Assembly: GCA_035254305.1 (NCBI GenBank)
Contig: DATFAS010000091.1
Coordinates: forward strand, 1 to 5,203
Length of the DNA: 5,203 nucleotides
Direction of reading: 5' to 3'
Origin: DATFAS01 sp035254305
GTDB lineage: Bacteria > Bacillota > Bacilli > Aneurinibacillales > RAOX-1
A model generated the notes under the pieces. That model was given only the letters and a program-made list of their open reading frames with translations, had not been told where the DNA came from and made no database searches. The first letter of the stretch is position 1. Every line of letters begins with the position of its first letter. Below, piece after piece: positions 1 through 5,203 of the stretch. The position numbers were made by a program, and so were the translations under genes.

Positions 1-720
1 CAACATTTTACACAGCCACCGCCTAGATATTCAGAGGCTAGACTAGTTAAAACGCTTGAAGAGCTTGGAATTGGAAGACCGAGTACATTTGCCCCAACAC
101 TTGAGACAATTCAGAAGCGTGGATATGTAGCATTAGAGGAAAAACGCTTCATCCCTACTGAACTAGGAGAAATAGTTATTGAACTCATGGAGGAATTCTT
201 CCCTGAGATTTTGGATTCTACCTTTACAGCGAAGATGGAGGAAGATCTTGATTCAATTGAAGAAGGTAAGGCAAACTGGTCGGGAGTTTTAGAGAACTTC
301 TATCAAGGATTTCAGAAAAGACTTGAAGTAGCAGATCAGTATATGCAGGAAGTTGAAATCGAGGATGAAGTTTCAGATGAACTCTGTGAGAAATGCCAGC
401 GACCAATGGTTTATAAGCTAGGAAGATTTGGTAAGTTCCTTGCGTGTAGCGGATTCCCGGAATGCCGAAATACCAAAGCTATTCTAAAGGAAACCGGTGT
501 TGCTTGTCCGAAATGTGAGGGAACCATTGTAGAAAGAAAATCGAAACGCAAACGAACCTTCTATGGGTGTAGCCATTATCCAGAGTGTGATTTTATTTCC
601 TGGGATAAACCCATCGAACGTAAGTGCCCGAAGTGTACCTCTATGCTTGTAGAGAAGAAAGGGAAGAAAGAATCAAGTGTACAATGCACGGCTTGCGATT
701 ATGTCGAAGAAATGGCATAA
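1..720 (+). CDS. topA: DNA topoisomerase I (type IA), C-terminal part, 5' end cut by window
   Basis: Type IA topoisomerase, which relaxes negative supercoils by single-strand cleavage and strand passage. The reading frame is open from base 1, so the visible 239 residues are roughly the last third of a protein usually near 690 residues in Bacilli. The catalytic tyrosine and TOPRIM domain lie upstream of the window. Visible residues 1-62 include the strongly conserved core segment QHFTQPPPRY, then LEELGIGRPSTFAPT, ending the cleavage/strand-passage core. Three zinc ribbons follow, with cysteines at visible residues 129/132/149/155, 169/172/190/196 and 209/212/229/232. The first two have spacing C-x2-C ... 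C-x5-C and the third C-x2-C ... C-x2-C. This three-ribbon tail is normal for Firmicutes TopA and binds single-stranded DNA. An internal ATG at 187 is only a methionine within the protein, not a start. The gene is first in the conserved order topA-trmFO and ends with TAA; no terminator is seen before trmFO. Confidence 0.97.
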   Translation, partial: QHFTQPPPRYSEARLVKTLEELGIGRPSTFAPTLETIQKRGYVALEEKRFIPTELGEIVIELMEEFFPEILDSTFTAKMEEDLDSIEEGKANWSGVLENFYQGFQKRLEVADQYMQEVEIEDEVSDELCEKCQRPMVYKLGRFGKFLACSGFPECRNTKAILKETGVACPKCEGTIVERKSKRKRTFYGCSHYPECDFISWDKPIERKCPKCTSMLVEKKGKKESSVQCTACDYVEEMA

Positions 721-760
721 TCGTAGCCGTTGTTCTTTTGCGGATAGGGAGGTATAAGTA

Positions 761-787
761 ATGAACCCAAATTCTGTCTTCGCATAA
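761..787 (+). other. possible 8-codon micro-ORF (leader peptide candidate) upstream of trmFO
   Basis: The 114-base gap between topA and trmFO contains ATG at 761 followed by seven sense codons and TAA, giving MNPNSVFA. It is preceded by AGGGAGGT at 746-753, a near-ideal Shine-Dalgarno sequence placed 7 bases before the ATG. This is a better ribosome binding site than the one before trmFO itself. It is in a different frame from trmFO and ends 47 bases before that start. A weak stem at 792-797/803-808 (6 pairs, one G-T, loop of 5) follows it but has no T-run behind it. It could be a translated leader peptide, the remains of a lost gene, or chance. A TATAAG hexamer (753-758) overlaps the same site, so the stretch could instead be a promoter. 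No function is assigned. Confidence 0.2.
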
Positions 788-834
788 GGGCAACTAGTTT
801 CTTTAGTTACAAAAAAAGAATAGAGGGATTAAGT

Positions 835-2139
835 ATGCAACAAGTAACGATCGTGGGTGCAGGGCTTGCTGGGAGTGAAGCAGCATGGCAGGCTGCCGAA
901 GCTGGTGTAAAGGTAACGTTATATGAAATGCGGCCTGTCAAGCAAACACCTGCGCATCATACAGACAAATTTGCTGAATTAGTATGTAGTAATTCTTTGC
1001 GGGCTAATGGTTTAACCAATGCTGTTGGAATCTTAAAAGAAGAGATGCGCCGACTAAATTCAGTCATTATACGATCTGCGGATGCATGTGCGGTTCCTGC
1101 TGGGGGTGCTTTGGCAGTTGATCGTCATGAATTCGCGGAAAAGGTAACAGAAGAAATTAAAAATCACCCGAATATTACGGTAATCAACAAGGAGATCGAA
1201 GAAATTCCAGATGGAGTATGTGTGATAGCCTCGGGACCTCTCACCTCTCCTTCATTATCGGACAAGCTAAAGCAACTGACGGGAGAATACCTATATTTCT
1301 ACGATGCTGCTGCCCCCATTATAGATCGAGAGACCATTGATTTGGAAAAGGTGTTCCTTGCTTCACGCTACGATAAGGGCGAAGCTGCATATTTGAACTG
1401 TCCTATGACCGAGGAAGAATTTAGCGTTTTTTATGAGGCACTAATCTCCGCTGAGGTAGTGACTCTGAAGGAATTTGAGAAAGAAATATTTTTTGAAGGC
1501 TGCATGCCTATTGAAGAAATTGCAAGGAGAGGGAAGCAGACCCTATTATTTGGACCAATGAAGCCAGTTGGTCTTAATGACCCAAGGACAGGCAATCAAC
1601 CATTCGCAGTGGTTCAATTACGACAAGATAATAGTGCGGCTACATTATATAATATTGTTGGTTTCCAGACGCACTTGAAGTGGGGGGATCAGCTACGAGT
1701 ATTTAGACTGATACCAGGTTTGGAAAATGCCGAAATTATTCGTTATGGTGTTATGCATCGCAACACATTTATCAATAGTCCAAACCTTCTACAACCAACT
1801 TATCAGTTTAGGAAGCGTGAAGATTTATTCTTTGCAGGACAAATGACAGGGGTAGAAGGGTATGTAGAATCTGCTGCATCTGGGCTTATAGCAGGGTTGA
1901 ATGCAGCGCGTCTTGTCAAGGGAGAAACACCTCTTGTGTTCCCTGAGGAAACTTCAATAGGCAGCATGGCACATTACATTACGACAGCTAGCCCGACTAA
2001 TTTTCAACCTATGAACGCTAATTTTGGGCTCTTCCCACCACTTGAGAAGAGAATCCGTAATAAGCAAGAAAGGTATAAGTTGATGGCGGATAGAGCACTT
2101 GCAACAATTCAGAATTTTATCGCAAACACACACAATTGA
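835..2139 (+). CDS. trmFO: tRNA m5U54 methyltransferase, folate/FAD-dependent (TrmFO, formerly Gid)
   Basis: Cytoplasmic flavoenzyme that forms 5-methyluridine (ribothymidine) at position 54 of the tRNA T-loop, using 5,10-methylenetetrahydrofolate as carbon donor and FAD/NAD(P)H for reduction. Its 434 residues match the family length of about 435. The N-terminal Rossmann FAD motif GAGLAGSEAAW is at residues 8-18. The family hallmark EMRPVKQTPAHHTDKFAELV at 31-50 leads into CSNSLRAN at 51-58. Cys51 and Cys223 (in EGCMPIEE) align with the two functional cysteines Cys53 and Cys226 of the B. subtilis enzyme, the offsets reflecting a slightly shorter N-terminus. The second flavin-binding segment FAGQMTGVEGYVESAASG is at 333-350. 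The start at ATG 835 is supported by AGAGGG at 822-827, 7 bases upstream. No in-frame ATG, GTG or TTG lies between the last upstream stop and this codon. The gene follows topA as in most Bacilli. Nothing is missing or broken. Confidence 0.97.
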   Translation: MQQVTIVGAGLAGSEAAWQAAEAGVKVTLYEMRPVKQTPAHHTDKFAELVCSNSLRANGLTNAVGILKEEMRRLNSVIIRSADACAVPAGGALAVDRHEFAEKVTEEIKNHPNITVINKEIEEIPDGVCVIASGPLTSPSLSDKLKQLTGEYLYFYDAAAPIIDRETIDLEKVFLASRYDKGEAAYLNCPMTEEEFSVFYEALISAEVVTLKEFEKEIFFEGCMPIEEIARRGKQTLLFGPMKPVGLNDPRTGNQPFAVVQLRQDNSAATLYNIVGFQTHLKWGDQLRVFRLIPGLENAEIIRYGVMHRNTFINSPNLLQPTYQFRKREDLFFAGQMTGVEGYVESAASGLIAGLNAARLVKGETPLVFPEETSIGSMAHYITTASPTNFQPMNANFGLFPPLEKRIRNKQERYKLMADRALATIQNFIANTHN

Positions 2140-2140
2140 G

Positions 2141-2168
2141 TTGCCAATAATAACTAGAATATGATAAT
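2141..2168 (+). promoter_or_regulatory. candidate sigma-A promoter for hslVU-codY
   Basis: TTGCCA at 2141-2146 (5 of 6 to TTGACA) and GATAAT at 2163-2168 (5 of 6 to TATAAT) are separated by 16 bases, directly after the trmFO stop codon. A transcript would begin near 2175 and carry a leader of about 128 bases before the hslV start, including the three hairpins listed below. This is the best promoter-like pair I found in the window. It would let hslV-hslU-codY be transcribed independently of topA-trmFO. The call rests on consensus matching only. Confidence 0.45.
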
Positions 2169-2181
2169 ATGAATAATGCTT

Positions 2182-2210
2182 AATGGGGGCTTAATTTTGG
2201 GGCTCCCATT
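2182..2210 (+). terminator. hairpin after trmFO: weak intrinsic terminator or leader attenuator
   Basis: Arms 2182-2190 (AATGGGGGC) and 2202-2210 (GCTCCCATT) pair over 9 positions with one G-T wobble and a loop of 11. The downstream arm runs into TTCTTCTGCTTT, which is T-rich but not a clean T-run. It could end the topA-trmFO transcript. If the promoter at 2141-2168 is real, the hairpin would lie about 7 bases into the hslV leader and act as an attenuator or 5' stability element. Pairing is seen directly; the terminator function is inferred. Confidence 0.4.
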
Positions 2211-2238
2211 CTTCTGCTTTAATTTTGAACGCATGTAT

Positions 2239-2265
2239 TAGTTGGATTACCTGTTTATTCAACTA
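2239..2265 (+). other. second hairpin in the hslV upstream region
   Basis: Arms 2239-2247 (TAGTTGGAT) and 2257-2265 (ATTCAACTA) pair over 9 positions with one G-T wobble, leaving a loop of 9. Pairing can continue outward (2233-2235 with 2266-2268) across a three-base bulge. It is AT-rich and not followed by a T-run, so it is not a terminator. It is the middle of three successive hairpins between trmFO and hslV. Confidence 0.3.
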
Positions 2266-2269
2266 CATA

Positions 2270-2289
2270 TTCCCCACGTAAGTGGAGAA
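2270..2289 (+). promoter_or_regulatory. GTAA-tetraloop hairpin next to the hslV ribosome binding site
   Basis: CCAC (2274-2277) pairs with GTGG (2282-2285) around the loop GTAA, a GNRA-type tetraloop in RNA. TTC (2270-2272) pairs with GAA (2287-2289) beyond a single C/A mismatch. The hairpin abuts the Shine-Dalgarno AAGGGG at 2289-2294. The same CCCC (2272-2275) could instead pair with GGGG of the Shine-Dalgarno (2291-2294), so two exclusive pairings, ribosome site open or partly masked, are possible. The hairpin also covers the alternative GTG start at 2282. Short stems like this can arise by chance. Confidence 0.3.
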
Positions 2290-2294
2290 AGGGG
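2289..2294 (+). promoter_or_regulatory. ribosome binding site that decides the hslV start
   Basis: AAGGGG ends 8 bases before TTG 2303, a normal spacing. The only longer in-frame candidate, GTG 2282, has no purine-rich Shine-Dalgarno in the 20 bases before it (that stretch is pyrimidine-rich, with TTCCCCAC). This favours the TTG start. Confidence 0.5.
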
Positions 2295-2302
2295 TATTTC
2301 CC

Positions 2303-2851
2303 TTGGAAACAACATTTCATGCAACAACTATATTTGCCATCCATCATAAGGAAGGCGCAGCTATGGCAGGTGATGGCCAAGTAACTTTCGGAAATAGTGT
2401 AGTGATGAAAAACACAGCAAAAAAAGTTAGAAGGCTGTATCGTGGACAGGTAGTAGCTGGATTTGCGGGATCTGTGGCTGATGCGATTACCTTATTTGAA
2501 AAATTTGAGGGAAAACTTGAAGAATATCATGGTAATCTTCAACGGGCTGCTGTAGAGTTAGCTAAGGAATGGCGTTCGGATAAAGTCCTTCGCAGACTTG
2601 AGGCTATGATGATTGTCATGAACAAAGAGTATCTTTTACTAATCTCGGGAAACGGTGAGATTATTGAGCCGGATGATGGAATACTTGCCATAGGATCGGG
2701 TGGGAATTATGCTCTAGCAGCAGGCAGGGCTCTTAAACAGTTTGCTGGCGAAGAAAAAACAGCAAAAGAAATTGCAACTGCAGCTTTAACTATAGCAGCG
2801 GATATATGTGTTTTTACAAATCATAATTTGGTCGTGGAAGAACTTGAGTAG
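2303..2851 (+). CDS. hslV: ATP-dependent protease peptidase subunit HslV (ClpQ/CodW)
   Basis: Proteasome-like peptidase that forms a double hexameric ring and degrades proteins fed in by HslU. With the TTG start the product has 182 residues, about the length of the B. subtilis protein. Landmarks are ATTIFAI at 7-13 with the conserved nucleophile position Thr8, GDGQVTFG at 23-30, KKVRRLY at 40-46, GFAGSVADA at 53-61, AAVELAKEWRSDK at 82-94, LAIGSGGNYALAAGRAL at 128-144, and the sodium-site region with Ala166, Cys169 and Thr172. The N-terminus reads METTFHATT, a short extension before the catalytic Thr, as in other Bacilli; B. subtilis has been reported to use an N-terminal Ser instead. Glu at position 2 should block removal of the initiator Met, so the extension must be cut off some other way for Thr8 to act. 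A GTG at 2282 would add seven residues but lacks a ribosome binding site. The stop codon lies 11 bases before hslU. Confidence 0.95.
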   Translation: METTFHATTIFAIHHKEGAAMAGDGQVTFGNSVVMKNTAKKVRRLYRGQVVAGFAGSVADAITLFEKFEGKLEEYHGNLQRAAVELAKEWRSDKVLRRLEAMMIVMNKEYLLLISGNGEIIEPDDGILAIGSGGNYALAAGRALKQFAGEEKTAKEIATAALTIAADICVFTNHNLVVEELE

Positions 2852-2862
2852 TGGGGTGGCCT

Positions 2863-4260
2863 ATGAATAAAGCTGAAAGTTTTACACCAAGACAAATTGT
2901 AGAACAGCTCGATCGCTATATTGTGGGGCAATCGGATGCTAAGAAATCAGTGGCAATTGCTTTGCGAAATCGTTATCGGAGAAGTCTGCTTTCCGAAGAA
3001 ATTAAAGAAGAAATTACACCTAAGAATATTCTTATGATTGGTCCAACGGGTGTAGGGAAAACAGAAATTGCTCGCCGCCTAGCCAAAATGGTTGGGGCTC
3101 CATTTATTAAGGTTGAAGCTACCAAGTTCACTGAGGTTGGCTATGTTGGCCGTGATGTGGAATCTATGGTTCGGGATTTAGTAGAAACAGCTATACGCAT
3201 TGTGAAGGCAGAAAAAACAGAGATGGTTAAAGACAGAGCTGAAAAACTTGCCGAAGAGAGGCTTGTACAGCTTCTCGTTCCATCCCCCAAATCAGCTAAA
3301 TCCTTTAAAAACCCGTTTGAAATGTTTTTCCCGAATCAAAATGAGCCTGTTAAGAGTACTTCGCCTGCAGACGAAGCTGAGATCAGTGCTCAAAGACGGA
3401 AGGTTGCTTTTCAGTTAGCGGCAGGAGAGCTTGAAAATCAGGTAATTGAGCTTGAGGTGGAAGATTCTGTTCCTCCTATGCTTGATATGTTCGCTGGTGC
3501 GGGAACTGAACAAATGGGGATGAATATCCAGGAGATGTTTGGTAGTATCCTTCCGAAAAAAACGAAGAAGCGTAAGCTTAGTGTTAAAGAGGCAAGGAAA
3601 TTACTTACCCTGGAAGAAGCTAATAAGCTAATTGATATGGATGAAGTTTATCAGGAATCCATTCAAAGAGCAGAACAAAGTGGAATTATTTTTATCGACG
3701 AAATCGATAAGATCACTGGAAAACAAACAGGCTCTCCTGATGTATCAAGAGAGGGTGTTCAGCGAGATATTCTACCTATTGTTGAAGGATCCACGATCAA
3801 TACAAAATATGGGGTGGTAAAAACAGACCATATTCTATTTATTGCTGCTGGGGCCTTCCATATCTCGAAACCATCGGATTTAATTCCGGAACTACAAGGG
3901 AGATTTCCTATTCGTGTGGAATTAAAGAGTCTCACAGAAGAGGATTTTGTACGGATTCTCCTTGAACCAAAAAATGCTTTAATTAAACAATATATTGCAC
4001 TTTTGGAAACGGAAGGAATAAAAATCGAATTTTCTGACGAGGCTATTAAAGCGATCGCTAGAATGGCTAGAGAAGTGAATGAATCCACGGACAATATTGG
4101 TGCTCGTCGATTGCATACGATATTAGAGAAACTGTTAGAGGATCTGTCCTTTAATGTCTCAGATATCATGATGGAGAAGGTAACGATTACGCCACAATAT
4201 GTTGACGAAAGATTGAAGGGTATTGTGAAGAACAGGGACCTCTCGCAATATATTCTTTGA
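2863..4260 (+). CDS. hslU: ATP-dependent protease ATPase subunit HslU (ClpY/CodX)
   Basis: AAA+ unfoldase that recognises substrates, unfolds them with ATP and passes them into HslV. From ATG 2863 the product has 465 residues, against about 467 in B. subtilis. Walker A GPTGVGKT is at 60-67, the pore-loop motif GYVG at 93-96 and Walker B IIFIDEID at 275-282. Sensor-1 FIAAGAF is at 326-332, the arginine finger in ELQGRFPIR is near 347, and sensor-2 GARRLHT is at 413-419. The variable I-domain spans about 106-240, between the Walker motifs. The C-terminus ends DLSQYIL, the tail that docks into HslV. The ATG is preceded by GGGGTGG (2853-2859), a weak, close Shine-Dalgarno, so coupling to hslV translation is likely. 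GTG 2851, overlapping the hslV stop by one base, would add four residues (MGWP) that do not resemble the family N-terminus; I prefer ATG. All catalytic motifs are intact. Confidence 0.96.
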   Translation: MNKAESFTPRQIVEQLDRYIVGQSDAKKSVAIALRNRYRRSLLSEEIKEEITPKNILMIGPTGVGKTEIARRLAKMVGAPFIKVEATKFTEVGYVGRDVESMVRDLVETAIRIVKAEKTEMVKDRAEKLAEERLVQLLVPSPKSAKSFKNPFEMFFPNQNEPVKSTSPADEAEISAQRRKVAFQLAAGELENQVIELEVEDSVPPMLDMFAGAGTEQMGMNIQEMFGSILPKKTKKRKLSVKEARKLLTLEEANKLIDMDEVYQESIQRAEQSGIIFIDEIDKITGKQTGSPDVSREGVQRDILPIVEGSTINTKYGVVKTDHILFIAAGAFHISKPSDLIPELQGRFPIRVELKSLTEEDFVRILLEPKNALIKQYIALLETEGIKIEFSDEAIKAIARMAREVNESTDNIGARRLHTILEKLLEDLSFNVSDIMMEKVTITPQYVDERLKGIVKNRDLSQYIL

Positions 4261-4335
4261 TCCTTGTCATTAAGGAAAGCTTCAAAGAAATGAACCTATT
4301 TAAAAAGAAATAATGATTATTCAGGAGGAAATGGA

Positions 4336-5115
4336 ATGGATTTACTGTCTAAGATTCGGAGAATCAATCGTTTATTACAAAAAACTGCTGGACATCCTGT
4401 AAACTTTATGGAAATGGCTGAAGTATTAAGTTCAGTTATTGAAGCGAACACTTTTGTCCTAAGTCGTAAGGGGAAAATTCTTGGGTATGCCATTGCTCAA
4501 GAGGTAAATAATGAACGTATTTCTGGTATGCTTCAGGAAAGAAGATTTCCTGGTGATTATAGCACACAATTATTAAAAGTAGAGGAAACCTCTGCAAACC
4601 TTGACATTGATAGTCCATATACAGCTTTTCCAGTAGAAATGAAAGATATCTTTAAAAATGGACTCACTACCCTTGTTCCAGTCATTGGTGGAGGAGATCG
4701 TCTTGGGACATTAATTCTTGCAAGAGTTAGCGGAACCTTTACAGATGACGATCTTATTCTAGCGGAAGTTGGAGCAACTGTTGTTGGAATGGAAATTCTT
4801 CGTGAACGAGCAGAAGAAATCGAACAAGAAGCTAGAAGTAAGGCTGTTGTGCAAATGGCTGTTGGATCTTTATCCTATAGTGAACTTGAAGCAGTAGAGC
4901 ATATATTTGAGGAATTAGATGGAAAAGAGGGATTACTTGTTGCAAGTAAAATTGCAGATCGCGTAGGTATCACTCGTTCCGTTATTGTTAATGCCCTTCG
5001 CAAACTTGAAAGTGCCGGAGTCATTGAATCTAGATCACTAGGAATGAAAGGTACCTATATCAAGGTTCTTAATGATAAGCTTCTACCTGAGCTTGCTAAA
5101 TTAAAATCTTCTTAA
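4336..5115 (+). CDS. codY: GTP- and branched-chain-amino-acid-sensing global regulator CodY
   Basis: Dimeric DNA-binding protein that represses, and sometimes activates, nutrient-adaptation genes when isoleucine/leucine/valine and GTP are plentiful. It has 259 residues, the same length as B. subtilis CodY and in register with it. The N-terminal GAF domain (about 1-155) keeps the ligand-pocket residues known from B. subtilis: Arg61, Phe71, Tyr75, Thr96, Phe98, Pro99 and Val100. A long linker helix rich in Glu/Arg follows (about 154-172). The C-terminal winged helix carries the helix-turn-helix ASKIADRVGITRSVIVNALR at 203-222, including Ser215, a phosphorylation site reported in relatives. The N-terminal half is clearly more diverged from B. 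subtilis than the C-terminal half. ATG 4336 has AGGAGG at 4323-4328 with 7-base spacing. The gene lies 75 bases after hslU; no strong promoter or terminator is seen between them, so read-through from hslVU is likely. A terminator follows. Confidence 0.98.
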   Translation: MDLLSKIRRINRLLQKTAGHPVNFMEMAEVLSSVIEANTFVLSRKGKILGYAIAQEVNNERISGMLQERRFPGDYSTQLLKVEETSANLDIDSPYTAFPVEMKDIFKNGLTTLVPVIGGGDRLGTLILARVSGTFTDDDLILAEVGATVVGMEILRERAEEIEQEARSKAVVQMAVGSLSYSELEAVEHIFEELDGKEGLLVASKIADRVGITRSVIVNALRKLESAGVIESRSLGMKGTYIKVLNDKLLPELAKLKSS

Positions 5116-5153
5116 GATATAAGTTACACAATTTGCATATTGTCACTCTATTC

Positions 5154-5184
5154 AAAAAGCCCTATCCTTAAGATAGGGCTTTTT
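5154..5184 (+). terminator. strong intrinsic terminator after codY, probably bidirectional
   Basis: Arms 5154-5166 (AAAAAGCCCTATC) and 5172-5184 (GATAGGGCTTTTT) are perfect complements over 13 bases with a loop of five (CTTAA). The GC-containing stem ends in five T on the + strand, and five A at the start of the upstream arm give a matching T-run on the - strand. It lies 38 bases after the codY stop and should end the hslV-hslU-codY transcript. It could also stop transcription coming from a convergent gene to the right of the window. Bases 5185-5203 show nothing recognisable. Confidence 0.93.
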
Positions 5185-5203
5185 GTGGCGTAAAGGGTTA
5201 GAA

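Noticed and set aside
307..321. CodY-box-like TTTCAGAAAA inside topA
   Set aside because: It matches 10 of 15, is deep in coding sequence and far from any promoter. It shows how easily such matches arise here.
224..406. 60-codon open frame on the - strand opposite topA (a similar one lies opposite codY at 4436-4618)
   Set aside because: Both are short antisense frames over well-conserved coding sequence with no independent support.
2851..2862. GTG 2851 as the hslU start, overlapping the hslV stop
   Set aside because: The overlap is attractive, but the added residues MGWP do not fit the family N-terminus, and ATG 2863 fits both family length and a close GGGGTGG.
3632..3820. 62-codon open frame on the + strand inside hslU, in another frame
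   Set aside because: It overlaps the Walker B region of hslU, which is intact in its own frame, and its translation resembles no family I know.
3759..4169. 136-codon open frame on the - strand inside hslU
   Set aside because: It lies wholly opposite a highly conserved part of HslU, has no recognisable domain and no convincing ribosome binding site. It is a shadow of hslU.
4261..4276. TCCTT/AAGGA stem right after the hslU stop, as a terminator
   Set aside because: It has only five pairs and no T-run; it is too weak to end transcription before codY.
4264..4292. Possible codY-specific promoter starting with TTGTCA at 4264-4269
   Set aside because: The -35 is good, but at 16-18 base spacing the bases around 4287 (GAAATG) do not resemble TATAAT. 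The 75-base gap gives no convincing promoter.
4317..4331. CodY box overlapping the codY ribosome binding site (ATTATTCAGGAGGAA)
   Set aside because: It matches only 8 of 15 consensus positions, and most of the resemblance is the Shine-Dalgarno itself.
1..5203. Search for a mobile element, CRISPR array, defence or toxin system, tRNA or rRNA gene
   Set aside because: No transposase, integrase, direct-repeat array, tRNA-like fold or unknown gene cluster is present; all long frames are well-known housekeeping genes in a conserved order.

Overview
This is an ordinary-looking housekeeping segment from a Firmicutes (Bacillota) chromosome. The closest resemblance is to Bacilli, probably a lineage some distance from Bacillus subtilis. 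The evidence is the gene order topA - trmFO - hslV - hslU - codY, the folate-dependent TrmFO, the presence of CodY, and protein motifs that follow the B. subtilis homologues almost residue for residue in places, above all the C-terminal half of CodY. Base composition looks moderately AT-rich by eye. All genes lie on the + strand. I cannot place the genus from sequence alone.

Layout: 1-720 is the 3' third of topA (DNA topoisomerase I, with three C4 zinc ribbons). It is followed by a 114-base gap holding a possible 8-codon micro-ORF with a good ribosome binding site. trmFO occupies 835-2139. Next is a gap of about 160 bases where B. subtilis carries the tyrosine recombinase gene codV/xerC. Here there is no recombinase. 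The gap instead holds a plausible sigma-A promoter, three consecutive hairpin-forming segments (the first terminator-like) and the ribosome binding site of hslV. hslV (most likely starting at TTG 2303) and hslU are 11 bases apart and form a clear operon. codY follows after 75 bases with a strong ribosome binding site. A perfect 13-bp-stem terminator at 5154-5184 closes the set.

How the genes fit together: hslV and hslU encode the peptidase and the AAA+ unfoldase of one two-part protease. CodY is the global regulator sensing GTP and branched-chain amino acids, and it is co-located with hslVU in many Firmicutes. TopA and TrmFO are upstream housekeeping functions (DNA supercoiling, T-loop tRNA methylation). 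I see no phage, transposon, CRISPR, defence or secondary-metabolism content, and no evidence of an undescribed protein system. The parts most worth a second look are non-coding: the structured leader in front of hslV that sits where xerC would be, the N-terminus of HslV, and the micro-ORF between topA and trmFO.
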